A DNA stretch of 64,000 nt from Rhodopseudomonas pentothenatexigens (GCF_900218015.1 NZ_UFQQ01000020.1:1-64000), one strand, 5' to 3'; shown: positions 45,826 through 56,090, counted from the first letter of the stretch. The notes: generated by a model not told the origin, from the sequence alone. Program-made: numbers and translations.

Positions 45826-48800
45826 TTAACGCGGGTCGATACGCCAGACCCGTCCGAGCTCGTCGACTCGAACCGGCACGGCCGCCATCTTCTTCAGCGT
45901 ACCGTAGGACGCCATCAACCAACGGAAAGGATCGATGTCGTTGTCCGTCGCATGGCGTTTGTCGAGATTGCCGGTCTCGTTGTGCGCGGCCAACTTGAAC
46001 CGGCCGGCTGCCGCGTCGAGCCGGTGTACCACCATGATCCTGGTCCGGCCTTCGTGTTCGAGCCGTATCAAATCGCCCTTGTGGATGCGCATCACCAATC
46101 GCGCTCCCGCGCTCTCGGTGCGCCACCTCGGCACATGCGGCGTCTTCGGCCCGCAGTTGGACCTGTTGGCATCGAACCGCCGGACCGCTTCGCCGCTCCA
46201 TTTGCCATCGGCGGTCTCGAACACCTCGACGCAGAAATTCTCGCCGGCGCTGTAGGCTTTGTAGGGCCGACCGGTGGCTCGATCGACGACGGGCACGAGA
46301 TAGTCCGTCTTCTCTTTCTTGAGAAGCCGCACATGGCGCAGCCCGTGCCTGAAATGCGGATTGTCGGACGGCTCCGTCAACTGCCGCAGCGCGTCTGCGA
46401 GAGCGACACCGTTCCGTTTCGCGGCATCGACGTGATCGCGGACAATGTCGCGCAGCCGCCGATCCCGGATACGGCCGATCTCGTTCTCGTTCAACGTCTC
46501 CACCGCTTTGCGGTAGACGAGATTCGCGGGTTCACGATCGTCGTCGTCGACAGGCTCGGGTCGGTCGAGCAATCCGTAGGCGCTGTCCTCGTGCAGCTTG
46601 CCCTGCACGCCGTGATCCGGCTTGTGCGACACGACCATCTTGTCGAGCGCCGCCTTGAGATCGTCGCGCATCGACGGCCACGGCAATTCGACGACGAATT
46701 TCTCGCGCTCGTCGTCGTAGGCGTTCGCCATCTTCCACAGCAGCGATCGATCCGTCAGCGCGGCGACCAGACCGTCGATGGCGTGGTGCCGGTGATCGGC
46801 ACGATTCTTCACGCCGGAGAACTCCATGTCGTCGGTGGACGCCAGAAATGCCTCGGCCTTGTCCTGGACGCCGGCGTAGTTGTGGTCCGGTAGCAGCGCG
46901 TTCAGGCCCCATTTGCCACGCAGCAAACCAGTGAGACGGCCGGGGACCACCCAGATCCGGTTCGGATCCGTGACAGCTCCGAGATACTCCTTGGCCAGTC
47001 GCGCCAGCCAGCCGGTCTCGTTGAGCTGTCGCGCCAAAAAGCCGCCGCGCTTGTCGAATTGTTCGCGCGCATCGGCGTCGAACCGCCAACGCTTGTTGCG
47101 CGGTAGCGCTGCCGCCCGCGTTGCGATATCGTCCCAAGCATAGCGGCGGCCCTGGACAAGCGGGCTGGAGCCGAAAGCCTCGAACGGAGTCTGCTTCCGC
47201 TTGTGGCGGTTGGCGTAGCGCATGCAGACGATCTTGTTGGCCGCGCTGTCATCCAACGTCATCGCTACCGGCAGGATGTGATCGATATCGACCTCCTCCG
47301 ACAGCAACCTCTCGATGCCGATCTGCTCGCCCGTGTAGACGCACTTGCGATCCAGTGGATCGCGCAAGTTCAATTCCTCCCACAGCCGCATCTTCAGGAG
47401 GTTGCGCGGATTGGCTGGAAAACCGAGTTGCTCCAGCTCGGCCGCACGGGCACGGTTCTTGTCCTGGTTCTTTCGCTGTTCGCGCTGCACTTGCGCCTTT
47501 TGATCCTCCGACAATCTCAACGCGCGGGTGAACTCGATGGAGATTTCCGTCGGGGGCCCGTAGGTTCGGATCAACTCGTTGACGAGGCGACGCAGTTGCC
47601 CCAACCCGATATGAACGGTCGGATTGGGAAATTGGCCGAACTGCCGTTCCTTGCCGTCGCGTGCATCACCGCTGCCGACCACGGCGTCGGCGAGCCATTT
47701 GCCGTAGTACGGCAGATAGTCGAGATCGCCCCCGGTCGGAAGTTTGGCGTGGTCGTAGCCGATGCGCTTAGCTGCCTCGTAGTAACCGGCGCCGCTGACG
47801 CCGTCGTCCCCAACCTCATTCTGCATCACCGGAACGATCTTCTTGATCGCCCGCAAACCCAAACGGCAGTGGCCCTCCGGCAAGCTGGTGTTCGCCACCC
47901 GCGCGGCAGCTTCCGGACCGAGGCCGCATTCCTGCTCCAGCCAGTCCACCAGTTCGGCCTCGACCTCTACGGTCATCAGCTTCTCGACGATCGCGATCTG
48001 GCGCTCCAAGGGAAATCCCCGCCAAGCTTTGCCGAACCCGTTCTTGTCCGACAGCCGTGCGGCAGTCGCGTCGCCGTCGAGCGCAGCACGGCGATCCGAC
48101 TCGAGGTTGAACTTGGATTCCGCAGGCAACTTCAGAAGCGTCCGCAACTTGTCGAACTTGACCTCCTTGCTGCCCAGCAGAGCGAGGGCGACGGCATCGC
48201 TCTGCGCCTTGGTCAGTTTTCGCGATCCTCTGCCGGTCTCGCGGATCTCCAGATTGCGCGCCTCCGACAGAATTCGAAACCGCTGTGCCAACGGATGCGC
48301 CCACGGCGCCCGATAGCCTTCCGGGTCCTCGTTGAACGGTCGTGTCGCCGGATCGAGCGAGCACTTGCCGACGATCGGGTCCTTCAACGGTCGCTGATAG
48401 AAAATGATCCGCTCGATCTCCCGGCACGCCCCCTCGGTCATCGTCGCATGGTGTGGCGCCTGCGCTCTCCAGATCGCATGAAATTCCTGGAGCAGCAGAT
48501 CGCGGGTCGGATAGAAGTCGTAGGAGGCCTTCGTTCCGGTGATGATCGCACGCGCTCTGACGCTTTCTGGTGCCATGGCCGGATCGAGCACGTCATCTCC
48601 GAATAGGCGCTTGCGCACCTTCGCCCACGCCTTCTTGCGGGCATTGCCGGTCAGATGGTCCTTGCCGATCCGCTGCAGTTCAGCTCGGATCGCGGTCTGC
48701 CGTTCCGCGTAGGTATCCGAGTGACGTCGATCCGCGAAGAACTCGCCGAGGGTTTGTGCGCCTTGGCTCGCCATGCTGTCGCGCAGGCGGGACGCGGCCT

Positions 48801-49269
48801 GCTTGATGGCGCCGTCCTCGCTGTTCTTCTTGTTGTCCGTCTTGCGATTGGAGAGAAAGCCGCGGCGCTGATTGAGATGAAACAGCGCGCGACCGACATG
48901 ATGCGCCGGCAGCCTGTCGACCAGGGCTCTGGCCCTCAACTGATAGGGATCGAGCCCGGCCAGAGCTTTGCGCGCCGCGGTCTCTTCGGGCATCAGGCCG
49001 TGCTTCACCAGCGCATCCATCAGTTGGCTGCGGCGCAGGACGAATCGATCGCGCCGCTTGCGAGCGCCCCGCGCCATCCGGCGGTCGACGGCATTGGACG
49101 CTTTGCTCTGCGGGTCGCGGCCATCGGGAAATATCCGCACCCCGCCGGGCCCGAGGCCGACCGGTTCGAAACGATCGCCGCGTTGTTGGAGAGTGGTGAC
49201 AAACCAGCCGAGCGAATTGGACCCGAGGTCCAGCCCGAGGCGATACGGTTGTGGAAGCCTCTCCAACAT
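45826..49269 (-). CDS. cas9: CRISPR-associated endonuclease Cas9 (type II-C)
   Basis: A 1147-residue Cas9, within the usual type II-C range. Segments in order: RuvC-I LGLDLGSNSLGWFV with Asp14; Arg-rich bridge helix (residues 63-80); REC lobe; RuvC-II PTEISIEFTRAL with Glu579; HNH domain with Asp663, His664 (EEVDIDHILPVAMT) and Asn687 in the NRHKRKQTPFEAF motif; RuvC-III HHAIDGLVAALT with His829 and Asp832; then the PAM-interacting C-terminus, which ends VDELGRVWRIDPR. All catalytic residues are present, so both strands of target DNA should be cut under crRNA:tracrRNA guidance. No Csn2 or Cas4 gene follows, which defines type II-C. The ATG at 49269 has GGAG 7 bases before it. Confidence 0.98.
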   Translation of the reverse strand: MLERLPQPYRLGLDLGSNSLGWFVTTLQQRGDRFEPVGLGPGGVRIFPDGRDPQSKASNAVDRRMARGARKRRDRFVLRRSQLMDALVKHGLMPEETAARKALAGLDPYQLRARALVDRLPAHHVGRALFHLNQRRGFLSNRKTDNKKNSEDGAIKQAASRLRDSMASQGAQTLGEFFADRRHSDTYAERQTAIRAELQRIGKDHLTGNARKKAWAKVRKRLFGDDVLDPAMAPESVRARAIITGTKASYDFYPTRDLLLQEFHAIWRAQAPHHATMTEGACREIERIIFYQRPLKDPIVGKCSLDPATRPFNEDPEGYRAPWAHPLAQRFRILSEARNLEIRETGRGSRKLTKAQSDAVALALLGSKEVKFDKLRTLLKLPAESKFNLESDRRAALDGDATAARLSDKNGFGKAWRGFPLERQIAIVEKLMTVEVEAELVDWLEQECGLGPEAAARVANTSLPEGHCRLGLRAIKKIVPVMQNEVGDDGVSGAGYYEAAKRIGYDHAKLPTGGDLDYLPYYGKWLADAVVGSGDARDGKERQFGQFPNPTVHIGLGQLRRLVNELIRTYGPPTEISIEFTRALRLSEDQKAQVQREQRKNQDKNRARAAELEQLGFPANPRNLLKMRLWEELNLRDPLDRKCVYTGEQIGIERLLSEEVDIDHILPVAMTLDDSAANKIVCMRYANRHKRKQTPFEAFGSSPLVQGRRYAWDDIATRAAALPRNKRWRFDADAREQFDKRGGFLARQLNETGWLARLAKEYLGAVTDPNRIWVVPGRLTGLLRGKWGLNALLPDHNYAGVQDKAEAFLASTDDMEFSGVKNRADHRHHAIDGLVAALTDRSLLWKMANAYDDEREKFVVELPWPSMRDDLKAALDKMVVSHKPDHGVQGKLHEDSAYGLLDRPEPVDDDDREPANLVYRKAVETLNENEIGRIRDRRLRDIVRDHVDAAKRNGVALADALRQLTEPSDNPHFRHGLRHVRLLKKEKTDYLVPVVDRATGRPYKAYSAGENFCVEVFETADGKWSGEAVRRFDANRSNCGPKTPHVPRWRTESAGARLVMRIHKGDLIRLEHEGRTRIMVVHRLDAAAGRFKLAAHNETGNLDKRHATDNDIDPFRWLMASYGTLKKMAAVPVRVDELGRVWRIDPR

Positions 49270-49284
49270 TATCTGCTCCGTCTC

Positions 49285-49325
49285 TTGACGGACGCATTAC
49301 AGCACTGCACAATTCTAACGTGCAA
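49285..49325. promoter_or_regulatory. Interleaved divergent promoters of cas9 and tracrRNA (candidate)
   Basis: Minus strand (cas9): -35 TTGCAC (49320-49325), 18 bp, -10 TGTAAT (49296-49301), giving a leader of about 20 bases before the ATG. Plus strand (tracrRNA): -35 TTGACG (49285-49290), 17 bp, -10 CACAAT (49308-49313), start near 49320. The boxes of the two promoters overlap head to head, so one polymerase would block the other. Box matches are partial; this is inference from sequence only. Confidence 0.45.
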
Positions 49326-49430
49326 TGCTCCTTATCGGCAGACTTACTGGTTTTAGCGGACTGGTGATTGAGGGCCTCCCGTTAACAAGCTTATGCACAA
49401 AATGGGGCATCCTGCGGGATGCCCCTTCCG
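49320..49430 (+). ncRNA. tracrRNA
   Basis: The anti-repeat spans about 49350-49386. It has 25 bases (49352-49376, TTTAGCGGACTGG...GGGCC) perfectly complementary to repeat positions 10-34, and after a 2-base mismatch continues with CCCGTTAAC, which pairs with the first seven repeat bases with one small bulge. This lower stem, bulge, upper stem layout is that of a crRNA:tracrRNA duplex. A 9-bp hairpin (49404-49425) ends the RNA. The reading in the opposite direction (into the cas9 leader) is possible, since hairpins also exist at 49270-49330, but lacks a terminator. Exact ends are not defined. Confidence 0.8.
49404..49425. terminator. Hairpin ending the tracrRNA, possibly bidirectional
   Basis: GGGGCATCC (49404-49412) pairs perfectly with GGATGCCCC (49417-49425), loop TGCG. 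On the minus strand it is followed by ATTTTGTG, so it may also stop transcripts coming from the chemoreceptor gene before they enter the cas operon. On the plus strand only TTCCGTT follows. Confidence 0.65.
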
Positions 49431-49475
49431 TTCGTGATGATGGTTTTTGGCTGCTGCGCGTCGGGACGTAACGGA

Positions 49476-49569
49476 TTACTTCCTGAACGTCTTGATCTCC
49501 GACACGCCGCCGTCGCGATAAGTCAGCTCCACCGAGACCGACGTCGCGTTCGGCGCCAGCTTGATCACA
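49476..49569 (-). pseudogene. 3' remnant of a second caspase-like gene
   Basis: Read on the minus strand, this ends ...LAPNATSVSVELTYRDGGVSEIKTFRK and a TAA (49476-49478). The intact caspase-like protein at 40642 ends LAPGVKSVSVELTYRDGSVSEIKTFRK. Protein identity over the last 27 residues is high, but several silent and replacement differences show that this is not a recent copy. No coding sequence for the rest of the protein exists; on one side is the chemoreceptor stop 13 bp away, on the other the tracrRNA terminator. Confidence 0.85.
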
Positions 49570-49581
49570 ACGGCGCCGTGC

Positions 49582-51267
49582 CTATGCGGCGCGGACGGTC
49601 TCGAGGAATTTGCCGACTTCCATCTTCAGCCGGTTGCTGTCGTTGGCGAGCGACTGCGCCGCGGACAGCACCTGGGTCGAAGCCGAGCCGGTCTCGTTGG
49701 CGCCGCGCTGCACGTCGACCACGCTGGCAGAGACCTGCTGGGTGCCCTGCGCCGCCTGCTGAACGTTGCGGGAGATCTCCTGCGTCGCCGCGCCCTGCTC
49801 TTCCACCGCCGATGCGATCGTCGAGGCGATCTCCGACATCTTCGAAATCGTGGCGCCGATCTCGCGGATCGCGTCCACCGACTCGTGGGTCGCAGCCTGG
49901 ATGCCGCCGATGTGCTGACTGATCTCGCCGGTCGCCTTCGCGGTCTGTTCGGCAAGCGCCTTCACTTCGGCCGCCACCACCGCAAAGCCGCGGCCCGCTT
50001 CGCCGGCACGCGCCGCTTCGATGGTCGCGTTGAGCGCCAGCAGATTGGTCTGGCCGGCGATGGTGTTGATCAGCTCGACCACGTCGCCGATCCGCGTCGC
50101 GGCCTGCGACAGTTCCGCGACCCGCTCGTTGGTCCACTGCGCCTGCGTCACCGCCTCGTGAGCGATGCGCGCGGAGTCCTGAACCTGGCGGCTGATCTCG
50201 GTCACCGACGACGCCATCTCCTCGGTCGCCGACGCCACCGACTGCACGTTCGCCGACGCCTGCTCGGAAGCCGCCGCGACCGACGTGGTGACTTCCTGCG
50301 CACGCTGCGCGCTCGACGTCAGCGTCGTCGCCGACGCTTCGAGTTCGGTCGAGGCGGACGACACCGCGCGGATGACCTCGCCGACCGCAGCCTCGAACTG
50401 GTGCGCGAGCTTCTCCATCTCCTGCTTGCGCTGGACCGCGATGATGCGGTCCTGATCGGCCTTGGCCGCGGCCTCTTGCCGGGCCTTTTCGGCCAGCATC
50501 AGCTTGATGCCGTTGACCGCATTGGCGGTCTGGCCGATTTCATCGCCGCGCTCGGTGCCCGAGACCTCGACGTCCTGCCCGCGCGCCATCGCCTGCAGAT
50601 CGCCGACCAGCCGGCCGATCGGACGGGCGACGCCGAACTGCACGATTGCGAACGCCAGCGCCAGCACGGCGAGGAAGCCGCCGCCGACCAGCATCACGGT
50701 CAATCTGACGGTGCCGGCGACGTCGTCCGACGCCGAACGCGACCGCTCGGCCAGCTCCTTGTCCAACCGATTGCTGATCGAAAATTGCGCCTCACGCACG
50801 GCCTGGTTGTCGCTCGCCATGTCCTTGACCAGACGAAGCGCCAGTTCGTTGTTGTTGGCCATTGTGGCCTTCTCGAGGGGCGGGTACTTCTTGGTCATCA
50901 GATCGTCGAACATCAGACCGATGCGATCGAAGTCCGCCGCATAGGCCGGGAGCCCCTTTTTTGCCAGCGCGACGAAATCGCTGAATTCCTTATGGTTGGC
51001 CGCAATTTCCCGGCTGAGCTTCTGCATTTCGGCCGGATCGGTCTCGGCGATGATCCGCCACGACAGCCGGCCGAAATTGTACAGCCGGGCGTTGGCGCGG
51101 AAGTTCGCTTTCATGCCCTGCACTTCGTTGTCGAGCATCGACGCGTAGGTTCGATTGATCTCCTCCATCTTCGAGGTCGCGAACCACAGTCCGAACCCGA
51201 CCACCACACTGAGCAAAACGAAACACGCGATGATCTTGTAGAGCAATTTGACGTTGGAAAGCTGCAT
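49582..51267 (-). CDS. Methyl-accepting chemotaxis protein
   Basis: A 561-residue receptor from ATG 51267. A first membrane segment ([21 protein letters not shown]) and a second at about 190-212 flank a four-helix-bundle-type sensor (4HB_MCP-like; [30 protein letters not shown]). A HAMP domain ([22 protein letters not shown]) and an MCP signalling domain with [20 protein letters not shown] follow. The signalling domain closely parallels that of the receptor at 9504-11192, but the sensors differ. It lies directly beside the CRISPR-Cas module. Start codons at 51321 and 51267 are both open; the latter gives the usual short cytoplasmic tail. Confidence 0.92.
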   Translation of the reverse strand: MQLSNVKLLYKIIACFVLLSVVVGFGLWFATSKMEEINRTYASMLDNEVQGMKANFRANARLYNFGRLSWRIIAETDPAEMQKLSREIAANHKEFSDFVALAKKGLPAYAADFDRIGLMFDDLMTKKYPPLEKATMANNNELALRLVKDMASDNQAVREAQFSISNRLDKELAERSRSASDDVAGTVRLTVMLVGGGFLAVLALAFAIVQFGVARPIGRLVGDLQAMARGQDVEVSGTERGDEIGQTANAVNGIKLMLAEKARQEAAAKADQDRIIAVQRKQEMEKLAHQFEAAVGEVIRAVSSASTELEASATTLTSSAQRAQEVTTSVAAASEQASANVQSVASATEEMASSVTEISRQVQDSARIAHEAVTQAQWTNERVAELSQAATRIGDVVELINTIAGQTNLLALNATIEAARAGEAGRGFAVVAAEVKALAEQTAKATGEISQHIGGIQAATHESVDAIREIGATISKMSEIASTIASAVEEQGAATQEISRNVQQAAQGTQQVSASVVDVQRGANETGSASTQVLSAAQSLANDSNRLKMEVGKFLETVRAA

Positions 51268-51592
51268 GGAAGGTACCCCAACCCTTAATGTGCCGATCCG
51301 TCGCACCGAACGTTCGAGCACTGGCCAATGTTGTTAGCGTCGACGGCGCGGACTTCCGATAAACTCACCGCATCACGACATGGTCGCGCGATGCGCAAAT
51401 TGATCAAACAGATCGCTATTCCGACGACGGTGCCCCGAACACACAACATCGATCATCGTCTGTATCAGCGGGCAGCTAAGCGCGAGTAAGTACAAATTCT
51501 GTCAGTTAGGACAAAACCGGGAGACGGGTCGACAAAGCCGTCGCAAGAGTCGAAATAGCGCGACCATCCACTGGAGTCAGCGTGAGCGTCAG
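51268..51592. other. Divergent intergenic region
   Basis: About 325 bp between the chemoreceptor (minus) and the AraC-type regulator (plus). The part 51380-51530 is A/T-richer than its surroundings and should hold both promoters. No palindrome or small RNA stands out. Confidence 0.4.
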
Positions 51593-52615
51593 ATGAGTTC
51601 GGAAGACATCGTTTCATATTCGGGTCAGGAGTTACTTCAGGATTTTCCGCTGGTGCGGAGCCACGATCCGGATGAAGCGAGAGACATCCTGCGCCGCTAC
51701 GGCGTCGAGATGATCGCCTTGAGTCCCAGCGACTTCTTCATGCGGACCAACCTCGCCGAGCTGCCGCATATCGGCTTGTATTTCCTCCACAGCTCCGGAG
51801 CGACCCGGCTGCTGATCCCGGAGCGCGAGATCGCTCTGGTGCATCTTTGCCTGGAAGGCGACGCGCTACTCGTCAGCGGTGATCGCCGCGTCGAACTGTC
51901 GCAAGGCGAAGCTTGTATTTGCTCGCCGGGCGTGAGCGCACAGCTCGAATTCGGCCAGAACTCGCGGCAATTGCTGCTGCGGATGCCGCAGCGGGTGCTG
52001 GAGCGGACGGTCTCGTCGCTGCTCGGCTTCAAGCCGCGCCAGCCGATCCTGTTCGAGCCGGCGATCGCCAACGACGAGCCGCGCTATCTCGGCTTCAGAG
52101 AGCTGACGACCCTGCTCGCCGCGCGGCTGGACTCCGGCTACTCGGTGTGGCCGAAGAACGTGTTGCTCCATCTGGAGCAATCCTGCATCACCGCGCTGCT
52201 GTATTGCAGCCGGCACAATCTCGGCCACCTGCTGGAGAACGCCAACGCGGCGAACGACGACGTGCCGCGCTACGTGCAGACGGCGGAGCACTACGTCGAG
52301 AGCCACCGCGACCAGGACATCAGCGTCGAGGACGTCGCGCGGATCGCCGGCGTCAGCATCTCGACCCTCACCCGCGCCTTCCTCAAGCATCGCGGCTACT
52401 CGCCTTCGGCCTACATCAAGCGCGCCAAACTCAACCACGCCAAGGAACTGCTCGAGACCGGCGCCGCGTCCACGCTGGTCGGCGTCGCGCTGCGCTGCGG
52501 CTTTGCCAATCCGAGCCGGTTCGCCCAGGACTACCGGGAGGCGTTCGGGGAATCACCCACCGAAACGCTGCGCCGCTGCCGCCCAGACCGGGGCCCCGAG
52601 ACGCAAAAACATTAA
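51593..52615 (+). CDS. AraC-family transcriptional regulator
   Basis: A 340-residue regulator. The N-terminal 210 residues form an AraC-binding-like cupin domain (DFFMRTNLAELPHIGLYFLHSSGATRLLIP), and the C-terminus is an AraC/XylS DNA-binding domain with two helix-turn-helix units (ISVEDVARIAGVSISTLTRAFLKHRGYSP and LVGVALRCGFANPSRFAQDYREAFGESP). Such regulators with the large N-terminal domain resemble those of catabolic operons (OruR/FeaR-like). The target genes are not evident; none of the neighbours is an obvious catabolic operon. Confidence 0.88.
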   Translation: MSSEDIVSYSGQELLQDFPLVRSHDPDEARDILRRYGVEMIALSPSDFFMRTNLAELPHIGLYFLHSSGATRLLIPEREIALVHLCLEGDALLVSGDRRVELSQGEACICSPGVSAQLEFGQNSRQLLLRMPQRVLERTVSSLLGFKPRQPILFEPAIANDEPRYLGFRELTTLLAARLDSGYSVWPKNVLLHLEQSCITALLYCSRHNLGHLLENANAANDDVPRYVQTAEHYVESHRDQDISVEDVARIAGVSISTLTRAFLKHRGYSPSAYIKRAKLNHAKELLETGAASTLVGVALRCGFANPSRFAQDYREAFGESPTETLRRCRPDRGPETQKH

Positions 52616-52888
52616 GCTTTTTCAGCCGTTTCATGCGCCGGCGCATTGACTTTGCGCGATTCCGGACTATGTTCCGGCCGTGATGCGGCCCGGTATTGCG
52701 TCCAAGTGATGCCCTGATTGAGCCGCCTGTCCGCGATCCGACTTCCCCGTGCACGATTGCTAGCCGCTCCGGGGTTGAGCGCGACAGTGATTTCCGAAGA
52801 ATCCATGCGGCGGTTCGATTTAGTGGCGTGACCCAGAGTTCCGGCCGAAGGTGTTAGGATCAGGCCGCGCCCCGACAACAGAGGCTCG

Positions 52889-54295
<1,407 letters not shown>

Positions 54296-54392
54296 TGGGC
54301 GATTGGCGGTGTTTACGAGGTCTTCACCACCCGCGCCGTAGCCTTACACCGTTTCAAACACGCGTTGAGAACGCCCGACCGGAGGCTGGCTG

Positions 54393-55460
54393 GTGGCCGC
54401 GCTGCAGGACGACCATGACCGCACCATGGCCTATGCCGAGGTGGCCCTCTCCCAGATCAAGAACCTCCGCCACGGCGCGGTGCCGCGCAATTACGAGATC
54501 TGGTACGTCTACGCCACCGGCTACAATCCGGAACTGAACAAGGCGATCAACGACACGCTGGCGGAGCGCGGCAGCCTCACCGACGCCGACCTCGACCAGC
54601 TTCACGACAGCTATCTGTCGCACGGCCGCACCACCGACCGGATCGACCGGATCGGCGCGCGCGTCGCCAGCGAGATCGACGACATCATGGCGCTGCTCGC
54701 CGAAACCCTCGGCAGCACCGCCAGCTTCGGCGACGATCTGCGCGGCGAAAGTCAGAAGCTGTCGCTGGCGACCGACCACGATCAGATCAAGGCGATCGTC
54801 GAGCGCCTGGTCGCCACCACCCGCGACATGCAGCAGGCCAACAGCGCGCTCGAAGAGCGGCTGTCGACCTCCAAGCAGGAGATCGCCAATCTCCAGGTCA
54901 GCCTGGATGCGATCCGCGCCGAGAGCCTCACCGACCCGCTCACCGGCCTCGGCAATCGCAAGCATTTCGACCGGGCCGTGCACGAAGCCATCCGCACCGC
55001 AAGCACCAGCCAGCAGCCGCTGTCGCTATTGATGATGGACATCGATCACTTCAAGTCGTTCAACGACACCTACGGCCACCTCACCGGCGACCAGGTGCTG
55101 CGGCTGGTCGGGTTGACGCTGAAGCAGAGCATCAAGGGTCAGGACATCACGGCGCGCTACGGCGGCGAGGAATTCGCCGTCGTGCTGCCGAACACGCCGC
55201 TGCGCCAGGCGATCATCGTCGCCGACAACATCCGCCGGCTGGTGATGTCCAAGGAGCTGAAGAAGAAGTCGACCGGCGAAATCCTCGGCCGGGTGACGCT
55301 GTCGGCCGGCGTCTCGACGCTGAAGCCGCACGACGACGCCGAAGCGCTGATCGAGCGCGCCGATTCCTGCCTCTACGCGGCCAAACGCAACGGCCGCAAC
55401 CGGGTGATCTGCGAGAGCGACCCGGAATTCTCCTGCGTGACGCAGGCCGCGGTAGCCTGA
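54393..55460 (+). CDS. Diguanylate cyclase (GGDEF domain)
   Basis: A 355-residue soluble protein. A helical N-terminal region of about 170 residues (YEIWYVYATGYNPELNKAI..., with coiled-coil potential around residues 140-170) precedes a GGDEF domain with the active-site motif RYGGEEFAVV and the substrate motif DPLTGLGNRKHFD. It makes cyclic di-GMP. The inhibitory RxxD site is not canonical: KGQD occupies the place. Start is GTG at 54393 after GGAGG. No PAS, GAF or membrane segment is visible. Confidence 0.9.
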   Translation: MAALQDDHDRTMAYAEVALSQIKNLRHGAVPRNYEIWYVYATGYNPELNKAINDTLAERGSLTDADLDQLHDSYLSHGRTTDRIDRIGARVASEIDDIMALLAETLGSTASFGDDLRGESQKLSLATDHDQIKAIVERLVATTRDMQQANSALEERLSTSKQEIANLQVSLDAIRAESLTDPLTGLGNRKHFDRAVHEAIRTASTSQQPLSLLMMDIDHFKSFNDTYGHLTGDQVLRLVGLTLKQSIKGQDITARYGGEEFAVVLPNTPLRQAIIVADNIRRLVMSKELKKKSTGEILGRVTLSAGVSTLKPHDDAEALIERADSCLYAAKRNGRNRVICESDPEFSCVTQAAVA

Positions 55461-55467
55461 CGCGCGG

Positions 55468-55974
55468 CTAGCGCACGGACCGGCTGCGTTTGGCCGCAGC
55501 GGCTTTGACCGTCTTCGCCTTCTTGGCTGGACCTGCCGCCTTGGCGGCCTTCTTCAGCTTCGGCTGGGCGCCCGTCGGCTTGGTGCGCGTCGACGCCTTG
55601 CTGCTGTCAGGCTTGGCTGTCTTCTTTGCCACTCGCCGCGTCTTTGATGCCTTGTCGAGAGCGGCACGCTCGGCCGCGGCATAGGCGGTTCGGGCCCAGT
55701 CAGCGAGTTCATCCGGATCGTCGAGCAGCCGCTCCGGCAGCAGCCAGTACGAGCCGACCGTCACCGTCTTGGTGCGGGTGTCGTAACAAAACGGGCGGCT
55801 GCCTTCGCCCTCGAATCGCGCCGCACCGTCCGCATCGGTGCGTAGATAAATCGCATCGCGGATCACCAGTGCAAACGTGACGCCGTCCGCCGAGATCCCG
55901 AAGCCGGAGAACATCCGGCGGATCGTCACCGGGCCGAAAGGAGCGAACAGATCGGCGAGGAACTCACGGTCCAT
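55468..55974 (-). CDS. TfoX N-terminal domain protein with Lys/Ala-rich tail
   Basis: A 168-residue protein from ATG 55974: MDREFLADLFAPFGPVTIRRMFSGFGI is the TfoX/Sxy N-terminal domain (about residues 1-105, ending DDPDELADWARTAYAAAERAA). The remaining 60 residues are dominated by Lys, Ala and Pro (SSKASTRTKPTGAQPKLKKA...), like the tail of histone H1. Such a tail suggests DNA binding. TfoX controls competence in gammaproteobacteria; the role in alphaproteobacteria is unknown. A GTG at 56022 could extend it by 16 residues. Confidence 0.85.
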   Translation of the reverse strand: MDREFLADLFAPFGPVTIRRMFSGFGISADGVTFALVIRDAIYLRTDADGAARFEGEGSRPFCYDTRTKTVTVGSYWLLPERLLDDPDELADWARTAYAAAERAALDKASKTRRVAKKTAKPDSSKASTRTKPTGAQPKLKKAAKAAGPAKKAKTVKAAAAKRSRSVR

Positions 55975-56090
55975 GGCTGGCTCATCAGGTTCGGTCGCGG
56001 GCGGAAGCGGCGCCTCCGCCACGCAATCCTACGATAGAACAACAAACGCCGTGAACGCGAGTGCATTTGCCCCCGCCGGATGTGGCGCCG

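Noticed and set aside
49350-49386. The inverted repeat copy near cas9 as a stray CRISPR repeat
   Set aside because: It has mismatches in the middle and end typical of an anti-repeat, lies upstream of cas9, and is followed by a hairpin terminator, so tracrRNA is the better reading.
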